Assembly: GCA_015680685.1 (NCBI GenBank)
Contig: MNCI01010025.1
Span: 438,860 to 502,859 of the forward strand
DNA from: Gnetum montanum
Lineage: Eukaryota; Streptophyta; Gnetopsida; Gnetales; Gnetaceae
Reading direction: 5' to 3'
Length of the DNA: 64,000 nucleotides
Positions 44,150 to 56,150 of this stretch are shown here, piece by piece; the first letter of the stretch is position 1; each line of letters starts with the position of its first letter. Position numbers and translations under genes: made by a program. The notes below the pieces were generated by a model. The model did not search any database, was not told the DNA's origin, and worked only from the letters and a program-made list of their open reading frames with translations.

Positions 44150-45539
44150 CACCTTTCGCATGCAATCATGGATAGAGGCTTCTGATAAGTTTGCCTTTAT
44201 GCAAGGCTTGGTGGATGACATGATGGATTCTATATAATAGATAGACCCTGAGATTCGTATGTTTATTTATTTTTTCTCTACCAATTTATTGCTTGGTTTG
44301 TGGCAAATGTTGTCTTTCATATTATGTGAGAATAGGTTCACAGATTTGATGGAACCCAAACAGGGTGGTCCAGGTTGATATTGTGCTTGGGTTTCTCCCC
44401 AAGGTGGAGTGAGTTCCCTGCCATGTGTATGATGAAGCAAGAAAATGCATGATCTCATCTGTGAGAGCATTGTGGGAGTACAAGCACATTAACGAGTACT
44501 TATGGAAATCGGTGCATGAGCTCTAAGAGAAGGGGGCAATCCAAGATGCAAGATTAGAGGACCTACAATCCCATTATGACTTCCTGGTGGCACATGAAAA
44601 AGCAAATAGTTCCTTGCACATAGCTAAAATTAACTACACTAGGTATTGGTTAGCCATTCGGGGCAACAATAATGCCATTTATGAGGTGATTGAGCAATGG
44701 CTATAGATGGACCTACTAGCAAGGAAGAACCGTGACTGGAAGGATTATATTGCAAAAGTGTATCAATGCAGCTAGACATAAAAGAATCATAAGCATCACT
44801 ATAAGTAATAGTGTGAGGCATACCTTAAGAGATACAAGGATGAGTCCATGTAGCATCATTACTGAGACATATTTCTTGACATAATTAGCATGACACCAGC
44901 TTATGAACTATTTTCTAGCAATGTAGTGGTGAGCGAAACCCTAGAGAGACATGTCACTGTACCTTTGGAATAGGCCACTTCTGCTAGATTTTAGATAAGG
45001 CTATCCTCATGGATAGCCATGGAGAAAGGGAATACCCTAATAGGTATTGACTTAGATGAGAAGGATTGGACATGGCTATTAGAGGATGAAATCCTTTAAC
45101 GCTTGGAGGCAAGCCTTGATAGGATGCTCACAGACATGGATGTAGGTCCTTCTCAGGTTGGTCTAGTCTAAATTATTTTTATTTACTTTATTGTAAGGTT
45201 ACATTTCACTTTATTTGTTAGCTAATTTATTATTTTATTTTTATTTAACGTAGGTTTAGGGTGATGGTGTAGGCCTCAACAGAGTAGTAGATAGAGAGGA
45301 AGAGGAAGAACCTTAGCTTCCACTAAATACTATGGGCTGATCCACCTAGAATGTAGCCTTGCTATTGAGTAATTATGTGTTTTTGGAAATTTTTTTGTTT
45401 TAAATGTAAACTTAAACTATATATTTTATTGATAATTTAATGAAAATATGATAATTATTTTCATATCACTTTGTTGTATCTCATGTAATGTTGTAATTTT
45501 AATGTGTGATTTGGTTGATGCAATTAGGCCCCTTATGGA

Positions 45540-45770
45540 TCCCATGCCAATTTAAGGCCATAATGGAAAGGCCACCACTAGTTTAAGGCCATCTCAAACC
45601 ATTGCTAGTTTAAGGTAATTTTGAGCCATAGCATAGGAAGGAAGTAAGTTGCTAGTTTTAGACCTTAGTGGGCTGTGTGATAATTTAAGGCTTTTTTGGG
45701 CCATAGTGTAAAAGGAAGAAAGTTGCCAGTTTTAGGCCTTAGTAGGTCATGGTGTTTTTTTTTTAATATA
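45540..45770 (-). repeat. TTAAACT-type motif cluster downstream of protease in B
   Basis: About five copies seen on the plus strand as AGTTTAAGGCCAT or AGTTTTAGGCCTT. This is the position equivalent to clusters in A (14.4-14.95 kb) and C (29.2-29.4 kb). Confidence 0.65.
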
Positions 45771-46149
45771 AAAGAAAGCTAAAATTACTGCATAAACTAA
45801 AAAAATGGAATAACTAATTCAAAATGCAAATAATGACACAAATGTAACTGTATAAGTAAAGAACAAAAAGTAAGGAAAACATGTAGAAAAACCAAGGGGA
45901 TACCTTAGTTTTGTAAGTGTTTTCAAACCCAATGCAAGTTAGGAGGCACCTAATGCCTGGGAGGCACAAGAAAGTATTTGCCTAGACCTTCATCTATTGC
46001 ACAAAAGGGCAATTCTTCCTAGAGAGCTCCCTTAGGGAGGTTGCTCATTTCACTTGGTTGTTTAGGTGCATCAGCTAGACAACATTGGCTTTCACCCTGA
46101 ATGGGTGGTGTATCTTTAGAGAACTCTACTTCTGATCCTTGTTCTATAT

Positions 46150-46400
46150 TAGCATTGTTGATGGTTGGGGGAGCTACATTATCACCATAGATCACCACCT
46201 CTCCACCCTCATAGGGTAAGTGGATCTCCTGATGAATAGGTGAAGAAACAACCCATAACTAGGCTAGCCAAGACCTTCCTATGATTAGGTTGAATCTAGC
46301 CATTTCCTCAATAGTAGTAGGGAATTGCTCCCCTACAATGAAAGCTATTGTGACTATTCCGTTTATAAAAACATGTTCTCCATTGAAGGATTTCAAGAAC
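46150..46400 (-). pseudogene. Element B protease remnant
   Basis: The minus-strand reading has NGIVTIAFIVGEQFPT, then ARFNLIIGRSWLA, then SSPIHQEIHLPYEGGEVVIY. It is homologous to element A protease, with GRPWLA changed to GRSWLA. The upstream catalytic region is not clear. Confidence 0.7.
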
Positions 46401-47159
46401 GTTGTTTTTTTTGGCTTGATCTAATCAAACAAGCTAAGTTTGTCAACAAAGAGAAATGGGATGGCATTGGTTGTCACCCTATTATCAATGTGCACCCTAC
46501 AAATTCTATACTAGCTTATGAAAAATGTTATAAACATGGACGCACTGGTCACCTAATCCTTTTTTGGGTCAACTTTGATTGCCTTATCATGAAATGTCAA
46601 GGCTATTCACCTTGGCTCTTAGGTTGTGGGGAAAAGAATTATGGTGTGAATGGCCTGTTCATATACTTGAATATCTTCCTTAATAGGAATAGATATCAGC
46701 ATGTAAACTAATGCTTTATGGTCAGTAAAAGAAGTCATTATTAAATCATACAAGCTCAAATTGGTGTTCTTTTGTTTGAGGGCCTATTTAACTTATGCCT
46801 ATGCATCTAATAAATATTTTCCACTATCTGCTATTTTGGTGGCCTTGACCTCCTCCATGCAACCCAAGAGATGAATCGCCTAGGAAAGGAATTTATCCTT
46901 TGGTTGTGTAGTGGGCTTTTGAGCCTTAGTGCTCATTTTTTGGTTGTTTGCATTCGCATTGGAAATCTAAGATGATGAGGCCATTGGGATGGCTAACAAG
47001 GGGACAAGCTTAGGAGGACCTAACTCTATATGTTTCCTAATCATTTTGTTAGCTAGATGCTCATGAGGTCTCTTAGGATATGGTTTTGGATGGATAGGAT
47101 GTGATGCATTTCCTACCATTAGGTCTAAGGTAGGTGGGGCGTTTGCATGCCTTGGAACC

Positions 47160-49300
47160 CTAATGACAAAAGGTGTCTAGGTTGCATGGCTTGACACCCT
47201 AACCACAAAGGATGTTATGGGAACCCAAGGTGATGCTTTGATGACAAAAGAGAATTGTGGTTTAGTCAACGTTGAGGCCTCAACATCACTTGAGGGCACA
47301 TGAACCACAAATGGTTCATATGCTAGTTTTGCATTGTCATCAATGTTGATAGCATTGATGCTGTATCTTGCACTGCTAGCATTGAGGGGGTCCTTTTTTT
47401 GGTTGTATAAGATTTCTTTCATCAAGGACCAACTTGCCCTGATCAATCATGCTTTGAATGTCATCTTTCAATTCTAGGAAATAGTCTATGTCATGGCCAT
47501 GCAACTAGTGATAGTTACAAAATAGTTCCAATATAATGTTTTTAGGGATTGAGGGCTATTTTGGCATAGCTATAGAGTGGTTTTTGAGGACTGCGTAGTA
47601 CCATTCATGGTGCTTGTGTGCATCCTCAAATATTTTCTTGTCTTGGATGTGCCCAACATTAGAAACTGGTACAAGAGCTTAGATAGCTTGATAGGGAAGG
47701 GGGTATATTTTAAGTGACTCTTATGCTCAAAGTTTGGCATTTGGGAATCTTCGCCCATAGCTATTGATGGTGCAGTTTAGTTGGTTCCTATAGTGCTAGA
47801 ACCTGATGCTTTGTTATTGTTGGCTAGGGCTTTAGGTATCATGGCTATTGATTTTGTGTTGTTGGGTTCAGCTTCATTGGCCATAGCTATAATAGTTGCT
47901 ATTGCCTTCTCCTTTTCTTTGTCATTTTTCATGTGTGCATTTTTATAAGCTACATAGGCTAGGTCCTTACTAGCCTATACTATGTCCTGTATGCTCTTTG
48001 TTTGAGCAAAGGCTTATCTTAGGAAACGTGGGGCAAAATAATATAGTATTGACTTGATAAAGTCATTTACTACACCTTTGAAGATAGCTAGAAGGTGAGT
48101 TTATGCTATCAGGTGATAGATTTCATTGAGGGAAGTTCTTCAACATTGTATGAATTTTTGTACTAGATCTAATGCCCCTTGTTTGATGTTCATTAATTGC
48201 TCTAGGATGACCTTGGGCTTCAAGTTATACTTGAAGCGAGTTACAAATTGCCTGAGCAACTCCTCCAAAGTTTATATGGAAGCTCTAGGAAGCACATAGT
48301 ACTAATTAAGAGCTTTGCTAGTCAAGGACATGGAAAAGATGTGGATGATCATGTTGGGCCATGCTTGCAAATGTAGGCATTCAAAATAGAAAGTTACAAG
48401 GTGGGCATTGAAATCCCCCTCAACATTATATTTTGTGAACTAAGGAAGTTGGACCCCAAGAGGAAAAGTTAGTGATGGGACCATAGGGCTGCTGGGGTCA
48501 TCTTGGTAGAAGTTTGTCACATGGACTATCTCTAAGTTGATCACTTTGAGTCATCTAACTTCCTCCATGAGGGATTCAGTGAGTTGAAACACTTGATTCA
48601 AACTTGGGGATGATGTAGTAGGTTGCATGGGTTGTGCTGCTAGTGGTGCCATTTGAGTAGCCTATAGCACTGCCATGGGTTATGCCACCACATGGGAAGC
48701 TTCTTGAGTTTGTTGTTGCATGTATTATGTTATTGCAGCCCACCACATGGTTGTGCCTTGGGCTATTATTGGAGGTGCTATTGAGATGGTTGGGATGAAA
48801 GACACCTAACTTGTTTGCGGCTAAGATATAGGCATCGTGTGCACATACGGTAGTATCGGCATCATGGATGTCAATAGAAAAGGCTACATAGACTGGGAGA
48901 AGATGATAAAGGGAAAATTTATAGAGGGTTCTACTATTTGTATGTGAAACACTTGGTGGCTAGCTACTACATGTGTTTTCTTGGGTGGCAAGAGTGACAA
49001 TGTTTCCTTAAAGAAGGCTGATGGATACAACTAGTGTGTGACACAGCTAGAGATGGACTATTGGGTAGAGCCGTAGAATGGGACATCACTCTCTAAATGA
49101 TCTCAAACATCTCTTGCCCATCCTACAAGGGCTCATCATAGTTTGATGCCACATCTTGCTCTTTTAGCCCAATTACTCTAACAAGTTAGTCTAGCAGCCA
49201 CTTGAAGGTGTTAGTGAATAGGATGAATGTGTTAAGTGTAGGAAGGAATTCCTTTCCATTTTTATGAATGATTTCAAAGTTACACTTTGAAAATATTTCT
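47160..49300 (-). pseudogene. Element B gag (decayed)
   Basis: Minus-strand segments align with gag of element A: a gag core near 48.3-48.1 kb (LRQFVTRFKYNLKPKVI, NIKQGALDL), then THLLAIFKGVVNDFIKS near 48.06 kb, then a Lys/Glu-rich stretch and the FVIKASPWVP-type blocks near 47.2 kb. Many stops. The short open frame 47446-47177 is part of it. Confidence 0.75.
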
Positions 49301-49964
49301 TGGTGATCTAGGGACAAACTTACCTGAAACTTCACATAAAGGAAGTTGTATCTTTCATCATCTAATGCCATGTGTTCAGGTGGTTGGTATGTAGTTTGAG
49401 TGACTACCATTGTGGCTATATGGGATTGAGTGAGGGCTCAATTTCCACCACTTGTTGAACAAGACAAGCTACCTCCATGCTCAAGGAAGAAGTTGGAGGG
49501 TTCATGGGATTCATGTTACCATGTAGAAAAGCATTAGAAAAGATAGTGTTGAATAGAAAATGATTAAGTGTTAACCAACCAAAAAATTACTAACTTTGGA
49601 AATGTTACCATGTATGAAAATTTTGAAAACTAGCCGAAAAAATGACTAACTTTGGAAATGTTTTTAAAAAGTGACTAACTCTAGTGTTATGCTCATTACA
49701 CTCTAATGGGTTATTAGACTCTCTAGAGCACTTAGAGGTTAACACAATGGACACAGCTAGGCTTTTTTCCTATGGGGTTCCAAGGGATTCAGCAACTCGA
49801 ACCAATCTACACTAATTGAAATGCAAAAAACTCCTATGATGGCCTATGATCCAGCTACTACTATGGTAGTTCCATAAAGATGTTACATCTATGCTAGCTT
49901 GAAACTAGTAATGGAGGTGTAGAAAGCATGTGGGATTACCCTTGAACATAGAAGAAATGGAAGA

Positions 49965-49981
49965 CCCTCCTTCTAGCACCA
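49965..49981 (-). other. Element B primer-binding site
   Basis: On the minus strand TGGTGCTAGAAGGAGGG lies about six bases inside the 5' LTR end. It differs by one base from element A. The CCA-complement start is intact. Confidence 0.75.
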
Positions 49982-49987
49982 AAAACT

Positions 49988-51864
49988 ATGACGTCCAAAA
50001 ATGTTGGTGGTTGGAACACTGAGAGGTTGGTGGGAATACAACCTAACCTTGAATTTGTGTAAGGGTTATGATGAAAAATAGAAATGAGGTTCCTTGAATA
50101 GTTTGGTAAATTAGATAGGGACTGATGTGGTGTTAAAACGATCATGTGCAAGAGGGATTCATACTACATTATGTGTAGACATTATGATAGGCTAAGCTAG
50201 AGCATAGTGGGGTGTTCTAGCTTGAGAATAGCAATGTGAAGGTGCAAATATGTATCAAACAATAGAAAAAAATGTAAGATTTATGCTTAATATTAAAGAA
50301 AAATGCTTAGAAAAATGGAACAAAACTTGAGAATAAAGAAAAGAAAGTGTAGCTATTGCAATGAAAGAGATGAGAATGATACATGGTGTACAGGCAAGCA
50401 CAGTGGCAACATAGTAGTGTAGTCACAGCCTTTGGGATGCCCAAGACATGGAACTAATGACTACTATGGGGACATGTTAGGTCCACTATTGTTGTGTTCT
50501 ATAGGTTCACTGATGGACTATGTTTTTGAATGCACCAAGGTGCAAAGCTTAGATGCTTAGGTCCAAGAATGCTAGCGAGGCATAGAAAGTTAAAATGCCC
50601 AATGCTCTTTTGATTTGCCAACCCTTAAGATGCTAAATGAAGGGGTATTTATAAGGCTAGTGTTTTCATGAGATGTGGATGAGGTGCCATGTAGCATGAG
50701 CATAAATGAGGCTATTCTAACATGCTATGCTTGCATGACATCAGCAAAGTGTTACACTCTAAAGAATAACAATAGGTCCCTAGAGATTGTTGAACTATGA
50801 CTACACTGCTTGAACTGCATGTGCCAGAGTTTGAAAGACTACAATATACTTGCAAACAATGCAAAATAGTATAACTTAGAGGCTACACTTCAGGACTATG
50901 TCTTCCCCTCATTTGAATAGGATCAAGCATATGAACAATTTTGGGGACTAATGGTAGTGCAAAAGAGATGAAAATTGTTGATCTTGGTTACTAGAGGAAT
51001 GTTAGAGCTAAGACAAAGGTTGATGCCAAGTTTTGGAGATTTTTGGAGGCTATCAAAGGCTTTTCTGTAGTGTCAAGATAGCTATGCTTTAGAGCATAAC
51101 ACAAAACTTAGTAAAAATTTGTAAAATTTTGATGTTTCACATTGGTTATGCTGGCTATGCTAGGGAGTGTAGTAGAGCATACCAAGTATACTTTGCCAAA
51201 TTTTAACAAAATTCGTAGTCCTCCTTTATGGTATGTTGGCTATGCTTTGGGGCATAGTAGGAGAGGTAGCCCTGAAAATTAGAAAATGTGCTAATGTGTC
51301 TTCCATATCGAGCTAGCTTGATAGATCCTTATGCAAAACTTGGAAAAAAGTACGTATTGAAACTTATGCTATGCTTGCTATGCTAGGGAGCATAGCAACC
51401 CATGAGATAGAAAATTTGGAAAACTATTTTATCTATCCTAAGAAATTTTAGTAACCTCTAGTCTAGTACTTGGGTGAACTAGCCATTGGAACATGTGCTA
51501 TGTTGGGAAGCATAGAAAGCATGACAACCTAGGAGATAGAAAATTTTCTAAACTATTTCATCTATCCCAAGCAACCCAAACAACTTTAGGCTTGACACTT
51601 GGGCAAACTAGCCATGGAAGTGTGTGCTACACTAGCTACACTGGGGAGTGTAGTAGGTAGATTGAGTGCATAATAGGACACATAGAAAAATTAAAATGCA
51701 ATTGTTATTGACACTTAGAAAAATTTTGCAAAATAGGCCTTGATGTATGCTACGCTAGCTACATTGAAGAGAATAGCATCAACACTTAGAAAAATTTACC
51801 AAGTTTTGACACTTAGATAAATTTGTTTTTGAATTGCAAAAATCCAAAATTAGTGGTGTTTTAG
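49988..51864 (-). repeat. Element B 5' LTR (right)
   Basis: About 1.88 kb, beginning (plus strand) ATGACGTCC. It ends near GTGTTTTAG, slightly diverged from the GTGTTTCAT of the solo LTR. Minus-strand TATA box at 50647-50653. Confidence 0.85.
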
Positions 51865-54036
51865 CAGGCAAACTCTAATACATGTTTTTATTTGATTCAC
51901 CCAAGTTTTAAGAGATGCTCTATTAGTTTAGAGGGTTCCATCGATAGTGGTGTATACTTTGAGAAATCGTTGCACTTAAATTTGGGCCTTGGGGTAGCCC
52001 TTGTTGATGTAGACAAGTTAGTGCCAAAGTTGGAAAATTTGTGAGTTGGGGCCTTGGGCTACTTAGCCATCAAGCCCTAGTTGATTGCTTTTATACTTTT
52101 GGCCAATTTTTCCATTATTGTATTTTCTTGCATGCATGTTGGTTTTTGTAGGCCAGGTCATTGCAAGCTTACGTTGCCTCCTCTATGCCCTTCATTTAGG
52201 AAAAAGCTTGGCTAAGGGACTTTAGGGCCAAGTAATATAGTTTAGAATTCATGAAGTCATTTACTGCATCCTTGAAGATGGCTAGTAGGTGCATCTTTGT
52301 TAGGGGTTCATTCATTTCTTTCAATGCAGCTTTCCAGCATTGCAGAAATGTTGGCGCAAGCTTTAGGGATCCCTGCTTGACTTGCATGAGTTAGTTGAGG
52401 GTTGCTTCAAGATTTAGATTGTACCTGAAGCATGTCACAAATTAGCTTATGAGATCCTCCATAGAAGAGATTGAGGCCTTGGGTAGCACACAATACTAGT
52501 CTAAACACTTACCAGTGAGTCACATGGGTAACATGCACATGATGGATTGTGACTAGGCTTGAAGAAGTAGGCACTTGAATTGAAATGTGACCAAGTATGC
52601 ATTGGGGTCCCCTTTACCATTATACTTGATGAGTTGAGGTAGCTAGACCCTAGCTGGGAGAGTCAGGGGTGGGACTGTAGATCTTATGGAATCATCCCAG
52701 TAGAAGTCCACCACCTTAATGGTTTCGGAGGAGGTAGCTTTGAGTTGGTTGATCTCCTCCATCAAAATTTGGATCAATTGGAATGCCTGATCCATGCGTG
52801 GGGATGTGCTAGCTGATTGCATTAGCTAGGCTTATGTTGGTTGCATACTATAGGGTCAAATTATTGATTGCATAGTTTTCCAGTTTAACATCATAGCAGA
52901 TGGTCATTGCCAATTTATCATTATAGTGGACAAGTTTAGTTGACACATCAACTGAATGATGGGCATGGTAACTGAGGTAGGCCACATACAAGTGGATTTG
53001 ATAGACACCATGGGCACTGATAAGACAAGTGAAATACTAGATGCCTCAGTTATTTGGGATTGGGAGGCAGTCCTTGTGTGAGCATAGGGCTGGGCTATTG
53101 CAACAATCACTTGCAAGGAAGGCTAAATTAGCATGGTCACCATCTTTGAGAGGAAAAATGGAACAAAATAAGGAATGGCCATACTAAGGAGTGGTTGTTG
53201 GAAGATAGTGTAGATGAGGCTCTCATGTTCGGAGCAAGCCTCAAACTCATCTTCTTCCTTCTGTGAGGCTTCCTCGTAAGTTTTCCCTACATCATGCTGA
53301 TTTTCATAGATGAGTTGGAAAAATAGATGGTGGTAGGACTTCATGAGAGGGATTATGTCAAAAAAGGAGGGGTTGTACTCCATTTCATCCTAATGGACTC
53401 GTTTGTAATCTTGTTTTGCCTCTAAGTCGAGATGATTCACTTGTAATCCTACATGGATTTTGACACAAAAGAATTGTATTATTTATGGCTTAGTATGACA
53501 TGATTTGGGTGGATCATGATGTCAAATGTGTTAGACATTGATGTGGAAGGTTGATTTGGATTCATGTTCACAAATTAGGTTGTGAGAGTTGCTATTTGTA
53601 GAAAATGGCTAACTCTAAAAATTGCAAAAAAATGACTAAGTCTACTAGTAGCAAATAAATGCCTACATATAAAAATGTAGAAAAATAGCTAAGTGTAAAA
53701 ATGCTAAAAAATGGCTAAGTATGAAAACTAGCTAAGTGTAAAACTATAAAAAATTTGATTAAGTATGAAAATGTAGAAAAAATGCTAATTGTGAAAGCTG
53801 ATGAAAATGGCTAACTTGAGTGCTATACTTACTACACTAGAGTTCGCTATGCTCTCTACATTGAGAGCCAGCTACACTCTCCCAAGTACCTAGAATTTTG
53901 GTTAAGTATCAAATATATGCTTTGGCTTTTGTTCAGTGGGGTTCTAGGGGAAGTGACAATGGGGTCCAATCTACACCAACTAATGGTATAGAGATCATGT
54001 GGAACAACAATTAGAAAATGCAGAAGGAAATGGTGA
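51865..54036 (-). pseudogene. Element C gag, N-terminal and core part
   Basis: Minus-strand segments: an acidic N-terminal part (53383-53123), then a Thr/Gln/Ser stretch carrying a TTAAACT motif (about 52.88 kb), then the gag core. The stretch 52387-52196 (VKQGSLKLAPTFLQCWKAAL, then HLLAIFKDAVNDFMNSK) matches element A closely. Element B interrupts it at 51865. Confidence 0.7.
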
Positions 54037-54060
54037 GGCCCTTCTTCTAGTGATAAAAAT
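54037..54060 (-). other. Element C primer-binding site (eroded)
   Basis: On the minus strand TATCACTAGAAGAAGGGCC corresponds to the A and B site but with several changes, including loss of the TGG start. Confidence 0.6.
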
Positions 54061-55303
54061 TGTAAAAACCAAAAACATTAGTGGCTAGAATCACCGAGGG
54101 ATCAATAGACACATAGCGTTAACCTTGCCTCCATGTGAGGGCCTTGCTAGAAATGGAGGTGGAGCTCCCTAAATGGTATTTTTGATCGAATAGGAACTTC
54201 ACTGGTTGCAATTGGGGTAGTGGATGCAACCAAGGGGTGGTTTGGTATGCCAAAATTCAAATGTAAGTTACTTGAAATGATGCTAAGTGTCAAAGTGATG
54301 TTTCCTAGTGCTAAGTGTAGAGTGTAGTCATGGAATGGGGGTGAGCATAGCCAAGGGTTTCAATTGAAATGAGGATGTCAACCCATAGAAACTACTACCC
54401 AAGCATAGTACAATGTGATGACCAATGAAAAGGTGTAAAAAGATGTAAGAAAATTCTAGAAATGGGAGAGAGAAATGGAACATCATCCCAAATGAAAGCG
54501 TAGTTAACTGCAAAAGGATCTTAGAAGGTACACAGTGTATAACAGTTGTAGTGGGAGTGTAGTCATAGTTTCAATGGTGTCAATCCATGAAGTTTGGTGC
54601 TTACCATGATAAACCATGCTTGCTGGATTGGCTACTATGGTGTATCATGGGCTGTGGTGTCCTGCAAGGCTATGGTGGGGCTGCGGTGGATCATAGAACA
54701 CAACTTTGCCTCTGTTCTAGTGCATATGGTTATTATTTACTCAAAGATGCTCAGTGCTAAATGCCAAATGCCAAGTTCTAAAAATTCTCACATCCAAGAA
54801 ATGCCAATCACTTGGGAATGCTAATTGTTTGAGAATGCCATTCACCTAGGAATGCCAACCACCTAGGAATGCCGACCACATGCAAATGCAAACCACTTGG
54901 GAATGCCAACTACTTTGGAATACCAACCTCTTAGGAATTCCAACCTCTTGGGAATGCCAACCACCTAGGAATGTCAACAGTTAAAACGTTGGGGGTGTAG
55001 GGGTATTTATAGGACTAGGGTTAGCACAAATCATGGATTAGATGCCACATGGTAGTGTAGTAGGTGGGACTACAAGAAAAACTCAAAAAAATCTCTAAGT
55101 CTAAATGTGACCAAAAAAGTTATGCTCATCCTTTGTTATGCACAAGAGGTGTAACTCAACAATTAGGAAAAAGAATTTGCAAAACTAGTAGTTGGAACTA
55201 ACTACACTTAACACTTAGAAAAATTTGGGCAAAGTGCCACCATTTTGAAACTTAGCCAAATTTGCAGTTGATATCCTAAGACCTAAGATTTTGTAGTGTT
55301 TCA
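54061..55303 (-). repeat. Element C 5' LTR (right)
   Basis: Plus-strand ends TGTAAAAACC and GTGTTTCA. It holds the eleven-unit 17-base array at 54795-54985 and a minus-strand TATA box at 55005-55011. Confidence 0.85.
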
Positions 55304-56150
55304 ATTGTAAGTAAGATTGAAATGAAAATCTATTCTATCTTAGAATAATAAGTATTCATTCCTAGTTTACCGATAACATCTTGCACATATGTAATTGTCA
55401 CTAGAATTACCAAGTGGAATTCCCACTAAGAAAATCAAGTGAGACCACTATTGAGTTACCTAACAATTACACTTAATGCTTGAAACTCATCATACCCATC
55501 CCACTTAACCAATGAGCATAAAAGTAAAGTACTTTGGAATGTAAATGATTAATCTATGAAAATAGGGAAATTATGCTAAGTAAACATTAGAATAAACAAA
55601 CTGAGAAATGCTACAATGATGTAAGATAGTCTTAATCCTTATTTCTAGTCATGAAATGTGCCCAAATATAATTTACTTGAATAAAAACTTTGATCAATTA
55701 CTTAACATCACATTATGAGAATTCACACTATCGATAAAACTACAAAATGAAACTAGAAAAGTTTGGGTAAGGGTGGATAAAAATTCTTGTTGTTGTGTGT
55801 TCAAGTATTGGTATTTATAGGGTTGTAGAACTTCCAAGACATTGTATCAATGATGACATAGCTTGAGCTACAATATCATAGTTACAATATCATAGATATA
55901 ATACTACATTAGCACAAAAATTGATTTTATCATACACCCACGATTGACTGGAAACTCACCCTCAACTTAAAACAAAATAGAGTCCCTTAGAAAATTAGGA
56001 GGTAGAATTAACTTAACATGACTTGACTATTTACATGATTCTAAATTTTGCATTGGTGGTTTACAAAAATTAGACATAGTTGATAATTGATAAACAAACC
56101 AAACAAAAATAAAAACTAAAGTAGTGCAATGTAGCCATAAGTTCCTAGTG
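55304..56150 (-). other. Possible LTR or promoter fragment
   Basis: No coding. On the minus strand, about 55.81 kb reads ACCCTATAAATACC, an LTR-like core promoter, so this may be a partial LTR of a further element. I could not find a partner copy in the window. Confidence 0.3.

Larger units (their letters stand above)
39452..45300 (+). pseudogene. Antisense (plus-strand) coding region of unknown function, split by a solo LTR
   Basis: The best-preserved frame is 40694-41110 (138 residues, with AEVESSQHWLCYKAPVEI and VQMAFEITNEFFANLF). The reading continues with stops through VKEVKVHVVHHLYTIFCAYV, then YNWASYLVDGLCAKIV (to about 41400), and an acidic EKEEQEVVEVLQKLEEEGLL stretch (about 41.9 kb). 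After the solo LTR the same strand resumes: RALWEYKHINEYLWKSVHEL, a coiled-coil-like stretch with LEDLQSHYDFLVAHEKANSS, then DEKDWTWLLEDEIL and an acidic end near 45.3 kb. Possible GT-AG intron boundaries at about 39559, 41875 and 45158. No family is recognised with confidence. Antisense extra frames are known in Tat-lineage elements (for example Grande and Retand), usually nearer the 3' LTR than here. Confidence 0.5.
31333..51864 (-). mobile_element. Element B: large Tat-lineage Ty3/gypsy retrotransposon
   Basis: 3' LTR 31333-33235 (left) and 5' LTR 49988-51864 (right). In transcription order (right to left): primer-binding site, gag (about 49.3-47.2 kb), protease (46.4-46.15), TTAAACT motif cluster (45.77-45.54), a plus-strand coding region (45.3-39.3) broken by a solo LTR, then reverse transcriptase (38.26-37.37), RNase H (37.3-36.95), second RNase H (36.93-36.4), integrase (36.14-35.15), motif cluster (35.1-34.75), polypurine tract and 3' LTR. 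The total is 20.5 kb, or about 18.6 kb without the solo LTR. Two RNase H domains before integrase are typical of the Tat lineage. Many stops: inactive. Flanks TGGGT and CAGGC do not match as a target duplication. Confidence 0.85.
26591..55303 (-). mobile_element. Element C: gag-protease-only LTR retrotransposon, split by element B
   Basis: LTRs lie at 26591-27863 (3' end) and 54061-55303 (5' end, on the right), in minus orientation. The internal region is 27864-31332 plus 51865-54060, with element B (31333-51864) between. Removing B gives about 8.2 kb, matching element A. The two internal pieces join at points only some 20-30 bases apart when compared with gag of element A (about 13.13-13.16 kb), so B inserted with little loss. 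It carries gag and protease remains but no reverse transcriptase or integrase. No clear target duplication was seen at the outer ends. Confidence 0.8.

Noticed and set aside
26586-55308. Target-site duplication for element C
   Set aside because: AGTCT on the left and ATTGT on the right do not match. A shared TGTAAGT nearby is offset differently on the two sides and is probably chance.
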